21,696 bases of DNA. Origin: an uncultured Archangium sp. Lineage in GTDB: Bacteria > Myxococcota > Myxococcia > Myxococcales > Myxococcaceae. The stretch is taken from assembly GCA_937875615.1 (NCBI GenBank), contig CALNBU010000010.1, positions 1-21,696 on the forward strand, read 5' to 3'. Under the pieces are notes generated by a model. That model searched no databases. It was not told the origin of the DNA and was given only the letters and a program-made list of their open reading frames with translations. The translations under genes and the position numbers were made by a program. The first letter of the stretch is position 1, and each line of letters starts with the position of its first letter. Positions 15,967 through 21,696 of the stretch are shown here, piece after piece.

Positions 15967-15984
15967 TGGCAACTTGCGTGCCGG
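15967..15984 (-). promoter_or_regulatory. Sigma-54 (-24/-12) promoter of the barrel-metalloprotease operon
   Basis: On the minus strand the sequence CCGGCACGCAAGTTGCCA matches the RpoN consensus (YTGGCACG-N4-TTGCW) at GGCACG and TTGC, with exact GG-N10-GC spacing (GG at 15982-15981, GC at 15970-15969). The mismatches are one base before GG and one after GC. Transcription would start near 15957, giving a leader of about 24 bases that contains the GGAGGA ribosome-binding site and leads to ATG 15934. The rest of the 257-base intergenic region (15935-16191) holds two inverted repeats and no gene I can support. Sigma-54 promoters need an AAA+ enhancer-binding activator; none is encoded in the window. 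Confidence 0.78.
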
Positions 15985-15993
15985 TACGTCAGC

Positions 15994-16010
15994 GTTCGCG
16001 TTGTACGAAC
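15994..16010. repeat. Inverted repeat just upstream of the sigma-54 site, possible operator
   Basis: GTTCG-N7-CGAAC lies about 12 bases upstream of the -24 GG element. Its position fits a regulator or DNA-bending protein contacting the promoter-proximal upstream region. Five-base arms are short enough to occur by chance, so this is a candidate only. Confidence 0.3.
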
Positions 16011-16072
16011 AAACCTTTGATTTTACTTGATGGTCCCGGCCCGTTTGCTGGGCGTATCCCGACGTCTCCGCG

Positions 16073-16087
16073 TCCGTCGTTAACGGA
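16073..16087. repeat. Inverted repeat about 120 bp upstream of the operon start, possible activator site
   Basis: TCCGT-CGTTA-ACGGA, containing the palindrome CGTTAACG, is centred near 16080, roughly 123 bases upstream of the predicted transcription start. That distance is typical for sigma-54 enhancer-binding activators, but only one copy is seen and the arms are short. Confidence 0.3.
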
Positions 16088-16191
16088 GTGACACGTTCTG
16101 GAAACGAAGACGCCAACAAATCGGCACTCCAGCGGGAGGGTAAGACAGCCACGTCAAAGGTGCGCGCGCTTAACACGCTCCCCATGGGGGA

Positions 16192-17589
16192 TCAAACGGG
16201 GTTTGTGGTCGCCAGCAACCGGGCCAATCGCTCCGGCTCCAGACGCAAGAGCAGAGTCTTTTCACGGGTGTACACCACCGCCCCGGGGCCGGCATCGCGC
16301 GGTTTCCGCACGTGCTTCACCGCCACGTAGCTGACCTCGACCCGCGGCTCGCCCCTGGCGTCGGAGTGGTGCGCCGCCAGATGCGCCGCGTCCAGCAACA
16401 CCTCCGGCAGCAACGCGCCCTGCTTGTCGAGCGGCACCACCACGTGGGCGCCCGGCACCCCGCGCGCGTGCAGCCAGAGGTGGTACGGCCGGGCCACGTG
16501 GAAGGTCAGCTCGTCGTTGTGCGCCGCGCCCCGCCCCACCCACAGCCGCTGGCCGCCGTGGCCCAGGTATTCCCGGTAGGGCAGCGAGGCGACGGGCCCC
16601 GCGGACTTCGCCCGGTGTACGGGCGCCGCCGCCGGCGTGGCGTCGAGCGCCGCCGAGGCCTGCTCCAGCGCCGTCGCCTCCGCCTCCAGCTGCGCCAGGC
16701 GCTTCGTCGCCAGCTCCACGCCCCGCAGGAGCCGCCGGTACTGGTGGAACCGGCGCTCCACCTCCTCCTTCGGCCCGCGCCGTGGGTCGAGGGTCACCGT
16801 CACCTCGCGCACCTCGCCGTCGGCCCCGTACTCCGTCAGCGAGACCGACGGCGCGCCGCGCCGCAGGCGGTGGAGGTTCTGCGCGAGGAGCTCCCCTTCC
16901 CTGCGCAGCGCCTCGGCCAGCGGCCCGCGGCTGGCCTCCGCGCGCACCTTGGTGATGGTGCCGCGCAGCTTCTTGAGCTTCGCCACCAGCGGGGCGCGGC
17001 GCGCGTCGTCCCAGCGCTTCTGCTCGACCGGCGCCAACCGCACCTCGAGGCTGTGCAACAACGGCAGGAAGCGCGGCACGCCGGGCGAGTCGTCATCCGG
17101 CAGCGACGGCCCGGGCGCCGGCAGCTCCCCTGTGGGCTCCGGCGTCCACGGCTGGCCCGGCCGCAACCCGGGGCGCCCCGGCAGGGCGTGCGTCAACACC
17201 TTGTCGCCCACCAGCAGCGCGATGACCGGCGCCCGCGTCACCTCCAGCACCAGGGTGAGGAACCGCTCCCCCTTCGTGAGGTGCAACAACAGCGTCCGGC
17301 GCGCCGGCAGCGCCTCCGCGTCGGCCAGCCTGGCGCCGGTGAGCTCGCGCCGCAGCACCGACTGCCAGGTGGGCGGCACGGGCGGGTTGGACGGCCGGTG
17401 CTCCACCGCCGAGAGCCGCGCCGCCCCCACCTCGGAGCAGAGCAACAGCAGCGCGCTGCGGCCCGGCACCCGCACCTCGAGGTACACGCGGGTGGTGGTG
17501 GGCGCGTGCACCTTCTGCACCACCCCGCCCGCGAGCTGGCGGTTCACCTCCGCGGCGACCGGCTCCAGCTGCTCAACGCGAAGCGACAC
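16192..17589 (-). CDS. Short NFACT-family (RqcH/Rqc2-like) ribosome quality-control protein
   Basis: A 465-residue protein. Residues 1-165 are NFACT-N-like (VNRQLAGGVVQKVHAP, LLLCSEVGAARLS, WQSVLRRELTGARL). Residues about 175-315 are charged and coiled-coil-forming. Residues 338-385 are the NFACT-R core: YREYLGHGGQRLWVGRGAAH, then NDELTFHVARPYHLWLHARG and PGAHVVV. Relatives bind stalled 50S subunits; RqcH directs C-terminal Ala tailing of stalled peptides. Two departures are visible: it is about 100 residues shorter than typical RqcH, apparently lacking the helix-hairpin-helix segment after NFACT-N, and the position of the functional Asp-Arg pair reads ALPARRTL, without the Asp. The GTG start overlaps the end of the ligase gene by 17 bases without a Shine-Dalgarno, suggesting translational coupling. 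Confidence 0.85.
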   Translation of the reverse strand: MSLRVEQLEPVAAEVNRQLAGGVVQKVHAPTTTRVYLEVRVPGRSALLLLCSEVGAARLSAVEHRPSNPPVPPTWQSVLRRELTGARLADAEALPARRTLLLHLTKGERFLTLVLEVTRAPVIALLVGDKVLTHALPGRPGLRPGQPWTPEPTGELPAPGPSLPDDDSPGVPRFLPLLHSLEVRLAPVEQKRWDDARRAPLVAKLKKLRGTITKVRAEASRGPLAEALRREGELLAQNLHRLRRGAPSVSLTEYGADGEVREVTVTLDPRRGPKEEVERRFHQYRRLLRGVELATKRLAQLEAEATALEQASAALDATPAAAPVHRAKSAGPVASLPYREYLGHGGQRLWVGRGAAHNDELTFHVARPYHLWLHARGVPGAHVVVPLDKQGALLPEVLLDAAHLAAHHSDARGEPRVEVSYVAVKHVRKPRDAGPGAVVYTREKTLLLRLEPERLARLLATTNPV

Positions 17590-18625
17590 GGGAGGGGCTC
17601 AGGGCCACGACGTCGTCGAGGCGGAAGGGGCGCGGCGGGAGCAGCTGCGCGGTGACGCAGTCGCGCGGGGGCTTGTCATGGCGCCAGCGCAGGAAGGTCG
17701 AGGCGTGACGGAACCTCGGCCCCTGCAGAAAGTCGTAGCGCACCTCGCACACCAGCTCCGGCCGCAGCGGCACCCACTGCGGTGCGGCCTCGTCGCGCCG
17801 GCTCCAGCGGCTGGGGGCGTCTGGCGTGCGACCCGCGCCGAAGGACTCGCCACCCTCCAGCGGCCGCAGCAACCCCAGGAGCTCGCGCTTCTCTTTCGCC
17901 GTGAAGGAGGCGGTGTGACCGACGTGGTGCAGCACGCCGGCCTCGTCGTACAGCCCGAGCAACAGCGAGCCCACCGTGCCCGGCTGTTTCCCCTCGCGCC
18001 AGCCGCCGACCACGCAGTCCACGGTGCGCCCGTGCTTCACCTTCACCATCGCCCGCTCGCCGGAGGCGTACGGCGCCTCGCCGCGGCGGGCGATGACGCC
18101 GTCACACCCCGCCCCCTCGAAGAGCTCGAACCAGCGCCGCGCCTCGCCCGGCTCCACGGTCTGCGGCGTCACGAAGCAGTCGCCGTGCGCGACGAAGGCG
18201 GCCACCAGCGCCTCGCGTCGCTCGAGGTTCGACCGCGCGCGGAGGTCGACGTCGCCCAGCGCCAACAGGTCGAAGGCCACGAAGCCGGCCGGCGTCTCCC
18301 GGCTCAACCTGGCGATGCGCGAGGCCGCGGGGTGCAGGCGCGCCTGGAGCGCGTCGAAGTCGAGCCCGCGCGGCGTGGGGAGGATGATCTCCCCGTCGAC
18401 GACGGCGCGCTCGGGCAGCGCGCGGGCCAGCGCCTCCGTCAGCTCGGGGAAGTAGCGCTGGAGCGGTCGCCCGCTCCGGCTGCTCAACACCAGCTCCGCG
18501 CCGTCGCGGAACACCACCGCGCGGAAGCCGTCCCACTTGGGCTCGTAGAGCCAGCCCTCGCCCGAGGGAAGCTCGTCGTCGGCCCGGGCGAGCATCGGCT
18601 CCAGCGGTGGCGCGAAGGGCAACAT
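17573..18625 (-). CDS. ATP-dependent DNA ligase (LigC/LigD-ligase type)
   Basis: A 350-residue two-domain ligase. Adenylation-domain motifs appear in order: I, YEPKWDGFR with the nucleophilic Lys30; III, AVVDGEII; IIIa, FVAFDLLAL; IV, CDGVIARRGEAPY; V, MVKVKHGRTVDCVVGGW. An OB-fold part follows (VGSLLLGLYDEAGVLHHVGH ... LVCEVRYDFLQGPRFRHAST), ending FLRWRHDKPPRDC as in LigD/LigC ligases. It would seal DNA nicks using ATP, probably in repair beside the NAD-dependent ligase. Motif IV has Asp where Glu is usual and Arg where Lys is usual, both conservative. No Ku, polymerase or nuclease partner is in the window. ATG 18625 begins MLPFAPPLEPMLA with a weak AGAAGG before it. It diverges from the TonB-family gene by 56 bases. 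Confidence 0.93.
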   Translation of the reverse strand: MLPFAPPLEPMLARADDELPSGEGWLYEPKWDGFRAVVFRDGAELVLSSRSGRPLQRYFPELTEALARALPERAVVDGEIILPTPRGLDFDALQARLHPAASRIARLSRETPAGFVAFDLLALGDVDLRARSNLERREALVAAFVAHGDCFVTPQTVEPGEARRWFELFEGAGCDGVIARRGEAPYASGERAMVKVKHGRTVDCVVGGWREGKQPGTVGSLLLGLYDEAGVLHHVGHTASFTAKEKRELLGLLRPLEGGESFGAGRTPDAPSRWSRRDEAAPQWVPLRPELVCEVRYDFLQGPRFRHASTFLRWRHDKPPRDCVTAQLLPPRPFRLDDVVALSPSRVASR

Positions 18626-18681
18626 CCGGCGCCTTCTACCCGAAATGCGCCGACTTCCACGCCAGCGGCAACACAAGTGGT

Positions 18682-19830
18682 ATGCACACCGCCGTGCGAG
18701 AGGAGCGCCAGGACCACCGCCGCGTCGCCGCCCTGGTGGTGGTCTCGCTCGGGCTGCACGTCGGCGCCGCGCTGTTCCTGTCGGGCCGCCCGCCGCCTGC
18801 CCCCGGGCCGCGCACGCCCATGCGCCTGGAGTCGCTCGCCTGGACCGAGGTCGCGCCAGAACCGGAGCCGGAACCCGAGCCCGCGACGACGCCCCCGGAG
18901 CAACGTCCCCGGCCCACGCCGCTCCAGAAGAAGAAGAACCAGCCCGTGGCCGAGCGCCCGCAGGTGACCGCCGAGACGCCGGCGGCCGGGAGCGGTGAAG
19001 GCGGAGGCGAAGATCTCCCCAGCAGCAACGCCGGGCTCCCCGGCGGCGCGACGCGCGATGGCGCCCGCCCCAGCCTGCTGCCCAGCGAGGCCTTCGCCAT
19101 GTCGCTCGGCACCGGCGGCGTCAGCGAGGCCGTGCGCGGCACCACCATCACCAACCGCCCCGATGAGCTCCCCGACCAGGAGGCGGTGAACGCGTACAAC
19201 GCAGACAAGATCCAGCGGCGCCTCAACACCGAGCTGCGGCAACACGTGGGCGCGGCGGCCATCGCGGTGGGCAACGTGCCGGGGCACTTCAAGAACTACC
19301 AGCGCGCGATGCGCGGCGCCCTGCCCGCGGCGAACATCGAGATGTCGCCCTTCGCCGGGCAGTTCGCCGCCGACGTGCTGCTGGGGAGCATGACCGCGCC
19401 CTCGGCGCAGGCCTCGCGCAAGGTGGCCGACTCGGCGATGGGCCGCGCCATCATGAACGGCACCGGCTCCGGGCCCAACGCCGAAGACCAGCGCTTCCGC
19501 GAAGCGGGCATGCAGATGATGGCCTTCGGCGAGGGCATCCGCGAGCGCGTGCAGAGCGTGCGGCTGCGCACCGTGCTGGAGATGACCACCGACGCCACCG
19601 GCGCCCTGGCCGACGTCTCCATCGTGGAGAAGTCCGGCGACCCCAAGTTCGACGAGTCGGTGCTGCACTTCAGCCGCAAGGTGGCGCGCAAGCTCCCCGA
19701 CAGCGACGACAAGATGCTGGGTAGCACCTGGTGGAAGTCGCTGTGGCAGTTCACCTTCGAGCCTCCGGACGTCCGGGTGCGGCTGTTGAACGCCTGGCGC
19801 GTCGAGGGCGAACCCACGCAGCTGCAATGA
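18682..19830 (+). CDS. TonB-family inner-membrane protein
   Basis: A 382-residue protein with TonB layout. It has a short cytoplasmic N-terminus, one membrane helix (VAALVVVSLGLHVGAALFL, residues 15-33), a Pro/Glu-rich stretch with tandem PE (EPEPEPEPATTPPEQRPRPT) then Lys-rich LQKKKNQP, and a C-terminal TonB-like domain (VRLRTVLEMTTDATGALADV then SIVEKSGDPKFDESVLHF). Unlike classical TonB of about 240 residues, it has about 200 residues between linker and C-domain, with helical segments (LPDQEAVNAYNADKIQRRLN). TonB proteins transmit proton-motive force to outer-membrane receptors, but no ExbB/ExbD or receptor is nearby, so the true role may be different. ATG 18682 is the start giving a compact N-terminus. 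Its stop overlaps the next start by four bases (ATGA). Confidence 0.8.
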   Translation: MHTAVREERQDHRRVAALVVVSLGLHVGAALFLSGRPPPAPGPRTPMRLESLAWTEVAPEPEPEPEPATTPPEQRPRPTPLQKKKNQPVAERPQVTAETPAAGSGEGGGEDLPSSNAGLPGGATRDGARPSLLPSEAFAMSLGTGGVSEAVRGTTITNRPDELPDQEAVNAYNADKIQRRLNTELRQHVGAAAIAVGNVPGHFKNYQRAMRGALPAANIEMSPFAGQFAADVLLGSMTAPSAQASRKVADSAMGRAIMNGTGSGPNAEDQRFREAGMQMMAFGEGIRERVQSVRLRTVLEMTTDATGALADVSIVEKSGDPKFDESVLHFSRKVARKLPDSDDKMLGSTWWKSLWQFTFEPPDVRVRLLNAWRVEGEPTQLQ

Positions 19831-20237
19831 GCTCCCTCGACGCCCACCTCAAGGCGCTGCTCGAGGAGCTGTCGGCGGAGCTCCCGGAGGTCACCACCCG
19901 CTTCATGTTCGGCAGCGACGCCTTCTTCGCCCGCGGCCACATCTACGCGCTGGTCTGGGACGGCCGGGTGGTGCTCAAGCTCCAGGACGAGCCGCGCTAC
20001 CAGGCGGCGATGGCGCTCGACGGCGCCGAGGGCTTCGACCCCATGCGGCGCCCCGGCGGCCGGGCGATGACGCGCTGGGTGGTGATGCCGGACACGCTGG
20101 CAGACGACGCGGAGGCGCTGCGCCCGTGGCTCGAAGCGGCCCACCGCGGCGCCTTCGTCGCGCCACCCCGCGTGGCGAAGCGCGCCCGGCAGAAGGCGCC
20201 TACGCGCGCTGGTAGACCCGCACGCCGAAAGGCGTGA
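19827..20237 (+). CDS. TfoX N-terminal domain protein with basic tail
   Basis: A 136-residue protein. Residues about 5-105 match the TfoX/Sxy N-terminal domain (LEELSAELPEVTTRFMFGSD, AFFARGHIYALVWDGRVVLK, FDPMRRPGGRAMTRWVVMPD). The C-terminal TfoX domain found in Sxy competence regulators is absent, as in many stand-alone homologues whose function is unknown. The last ~25 residues (RVAKRARQKAPTRAGRPARR) are strongly basic and may bind nucleic acid. Start and stop overlap neighbours: its ATG shares ATGA with the TonB-family stop, and its last 38 bases lie antisense to the end of the YccF gene. Confidence 0.87.
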   Translation: MSSLDAHLKALLEELSAELPEVTTRFMFGSDAFFARGHIYALVWDGRVVLKLQDEPRYQAAMALDGAEGFDPMRRPGGRAMTRWVVMPDTLADDAEALRPWLEAAHRGAFVAPPRVAKRARQKAPTRAGRPARRKA

Positions 20238-20577
20238 GCGACATCAGCGCGAACTTGAGGTGCTGCAGCGCGAAGGGGAGGCCGATGATGGTGACCGCCA
20301 ACGTCAGCGCCGCCGCGAGGTGCGTGAGGCAGATCCAGAGGCCGGCGAAGACGAACCACAGCACGTTGAAGATGAGGCTGGTGCCGCCGCCGCGGGGGCT
20401 GTCGTCGAAGTCCTTGCCGAAGGGCCACAGCGCGAGGCCCGCCAGCTTGAAGCACTGCAGCCCGAAGGGGATGCCCACGATGGTGAGGCAACACACCACG
20501 CCCACCAGCGCGTACTCCAGCGCCAGAAGAAAGCCGCCGCCGAACACCACCCAGAGTAGGTTGAGGATCAGGTTCAT
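20200..20577 (-). CDS. YccF-domain inner-membrane protein
   Basis: A 125-residue hydrophobic protein made of two similar halves: NLLWVVFGGGFLLALEY ... TIVGIPFGLQCFKLAGLALW then PFG, and NVLWFVFAGLWICLTHL ... TIIGLPFALQHLKFALMSLT then PFG. Each half has predicted membrane segments. This is the usual YccF organisation; the role of the family is unknown. ATG 20577 gives the canonical MNLILNLLW start. No clear Shine-Dalgarno is seen. It diverges from the SAM hydrolase gene by 40 bases and ends inside the TfoX-domain gene. Confidence 0.93.
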   Translation of the reverse strand: MNLILNLLWVVFGGGFLLALEYALVGVVCCLTIVGIPFGLQCFKLAGLALWPFGKDFDDSPRGGGTSLIFNVLWFVFAGLWICLTHLAAALTLAVTIIGLPFALQHLKFALMSLTPFGVRVYQRA

Positions 20578-20617
20578 CGTCTGCCGTCACTCTACGCGGA
20601 ACTCCGGGAGTCATTGC

Positions 20618-21472
20618 ATGCGTCGCTCCATCGTCCTCTCGTTGGCCGTGCTGGTGCTCGCCGCCCCGGTCAGGGCCGACCCCGCGCTGGTGGTGTTCAT
20701 GAGCGACTTCGGCCACCAGGATGACTCGGTGGCCATCTGCAAGGGCGCCATGCTCTCGCTCTCGCCGCAGCTGCACATCGTCGACCTCACCCACGACGTC
20801 TCTCCGTGGGCCATCGCCGACGGCGCCCGCTTCCTCGCCGGCGCCGCCCCGTCCTTCCCCGAGGGGACGGTCTTCGTCGGAGTGGTGGACCCCGGCGTCG
20901 GCACCAACCGGCGCGCCGTGGTCGCGCGCAACGCCCGCCACCAGCGCTTCGTGGTGCCGGACAACGGGCTGCTGACCCTGCTCGACGGGTTGCTCGAGGT
21001 GCGCGCGCTCACCAACGAGGCCTGGTTCGCGCCCCATCGCTCCGCCACCTTCCACGGCCGCGACGTCTTCGCCCCCGCCGCGGCGCGCCTCGCCGCCGGC
21101 GCCGACTTCGGGGAAGCGGGGCCGGTCATCTCCGACTGGGTCCGGCTCGAGCTGCCGAAGGTGACGCGCACCCCCGGCGCCCTCGGCGGCGAGGTGGTGG
21201 CCGTCGAGGCGCCCTACGGGAACCTGGTGACCAACCTGCCGGGAGACGAGGCGAAGGCCCTCGGCCCGAAGCTGCGGGTGCGCTTCGGGCGCCAGGCGGC
21301 GCTGGTGCTGCCCTTCGTCGACACCTTCGGCGACGTCCCCAGGGGCCAGCCGCTCGCCTACGTCGACTCCCGCGGGCGCCTGGCCTTCGCCGTCAACGCC
21401 GGCAGCTTCGCCGCGCGCTACAAGGTGACGGCCTCCACTTCACTGCACGTCGAAGCCGCGAAGCGCCGGTGA
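20618..21472 (+). CDS. SAM hydrolase (DUF62, SAM hydroxide adenosyltransferase) with signal peptide
   Basis: A 284-residue protein. Residues 21-284 are a complete DUF62 enzyme: VFMSDFGHQDDSVAICKGAM, DLTHDVSPWAI, VFVGVVDPGVGTNRRAVV, FVVPDNGLLTLL, TFHGRDVFAPAAARLA, VVAVEAPYGNLVTNLPG. The family's Asp-Arg-His set is present as D91, R98 and H146. Such enzymes split S-adenosylmethionine into adenosine and methionine using water. The first 20 residues (MRRSIVLSLAVLVLAAPVRA) look like a Sec signal peptide with cleavage after VRA, directly before the family's usual N-terminus, so the enzyme appears to be exported although the family is usually cytosolic. ATG 20618 has GGGAG seven bases upstream. It converges with the next gene across 6 bases. 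Confidence 0.92.
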   Translation: MRRSIVLSLAVLVLAAPVRADPALVVFMSDFGHQDDSVAICKGAMLSLSPQLHIVDLTHDVSPWAIADGARFLAGAAPSFPEGTVFVGVVDPGVGTNRRAVVARNARHQRFVVPDNGLLTLLDGLLEVRALTNEAWFAPHRSATFHGRDVFAPAAARLAAGADFGEAGPVISDWVRLELPKVTRTPGALGGEVVAVEAPYGNLVTNLPGDEAKALGPKLRVRFGRQAALVLPFVDTFGDVPRGQPLAYVDSRGRLAFAVNAGSFAARYKVTASTSLHVEAAKRR

Positions 21473-21478
21473 GGGCGC

Positions 21479-21696
21479 TCACTGGTCGAGGCGACGGAGG
21501 AGCGCCGACGAGCCCGAGGCCACCGCGTCGGCCCGCGCGTCGGTCAACAGCTGCGTCACGCGCTCGTCGGAGCCACCCACGCCCCGCAGCGCCAACGCCA
21601 GCACGCGCCGCGCCTCACCTCGCAGCGCCGGGTCGCTGCGCCCCTTCTCGAGCGCCGCGAGCGCCCCATGAGCGTCGCCGCTCCTCAAGTAGATCG
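21479..21696 (-). CDS. C-terminal end of an unrecognised helical (TPR-like) protein
   Basis: The frame is open to the right edge, so only the last 71 or so residues are visible. They are Ala/Leu/Arg-rich and helical: GDAHGALAALEKGRSDPALR then GEARRVLALALRGVGG, ending SSALLRRLDQ. The spacing of small and large residues resembles a tetratricopeptide repeat or a capping helix region, but one partial repeat is not enough to name a family. TGA is at 21479-21481, 6 bases from the end of the convergent SAM hydrolase gene. Confidence 0.55.
   Translation of the reverse strand, partial: IYLRSGDAHGALAALEKGRSDPALRGEARRVLALALRGVGGSDERVTQLLTDARADAVASGSSALLRRLDQ

Noticed and set aside
16179..16190. Palindrome CCCCATGGGG just past the NFACT stop, considered as a terminator
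   Set aside because: It leaves no loop and no T-tract follows on the minus strand, so it does not look like an intrinsic terminator.
16088..16330. An 80-codon plus-strand frame in the promoter region
   Set aside because: It lacks a ribosome-binding site, runs into the end of the NFACT gene antisense, and overlaps the regulatory region.
17573..18625. Considered as part of a Ku/LigD end-joining locus
   Set aside because: The protein has only the ligase domains, and no Ku, polymerase or nuclease gene is in the window.
20578..20617. Possible promoter hexamers (ATGACT/TAGAGT) for the YccF gene and an ACTCCGGGAGT palindrome
   Set aside because: The spacer is only 14 bases and the palindrome mostly reflects the SAM hydrolase ribosome-binding site; too weak to list.

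Overview
The window is very GC-rich, coding-dense DNA with strong third-position GC bias. Gene content (GAF/HD-GYP signalling protein, very large lipoprotein metalloproteases, a TonB-type protein, a strong sigma-54-like promoter) suggests a predatory or social deltaproteobacterium of the Myxococcota, probably close to Myxococcus/Archangium-type bacteria. This is inferred from protein families and base composition, not from a marker gene. No rRNA, tRNA, CRISPR array, IS element or integrase was seen.

Layout. 1-900: 3' part of a DUF3999-like membrane-anchored protein. 935-4581: core metabolism and signalling, with ribulose-phosphate 3-epimerase (rpe, -), a GAF/HD-GYP protein (+) and pyruvate kinase (pyk, -). 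4605-6027: an ASCH-winged-helix protein (+) meeting tail-to-tail with a SprT-like zinc protease (-) that carries an N-terminal QLDLF peptide. 6046-15984: a leftward three-gene unit made of an outer-membrane barrel protein and two paralogous ~1,400-residue zinc-metalloprotease lipoproteins. It has a sigma-54-type promoter at its head and an intrinsic terminator at its end. 16192-18625: a compact pair (-), ATP-dependent DNA ligase overlapping a short NFACT (RqcH/Rqc2-like) protein. 18682-20237: TonB-family protein overlapping a TfoX N-terminal-domain protein (+). 20200-20577: YccF membrane protein (-). 20618-21472: a SAM hydrolase (DUF62) with a signal peptide (+). 21479-21696: end of an unrecognised helical-repeat-like protein (-). 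No gene-free stretch exceeds 300 bases; the longest is the 257-base region 15935-16191, which holds the sigma-54 site and two inverted repeats.

The most system-like unit is the barrel plus twin metalloprotease operon. The sequence supports one transcription unit with its own promoter class and terminator, delivering one outer-membrane protein and two lipid-anchored proteases to the envelope. Other observations worth testing are the SprT protease with a sliding-clamp-binding-type peptide (resembling eukaryotic SPRTN with its PCNA-binding PIP box), the exported SAM hydrolase, the overlapping divergent -10 elements between pyk and the ASCH gene with both genes apparently leaderless, and the shortened NFACT protein lacking the Asp of the Asp-Arg motif.
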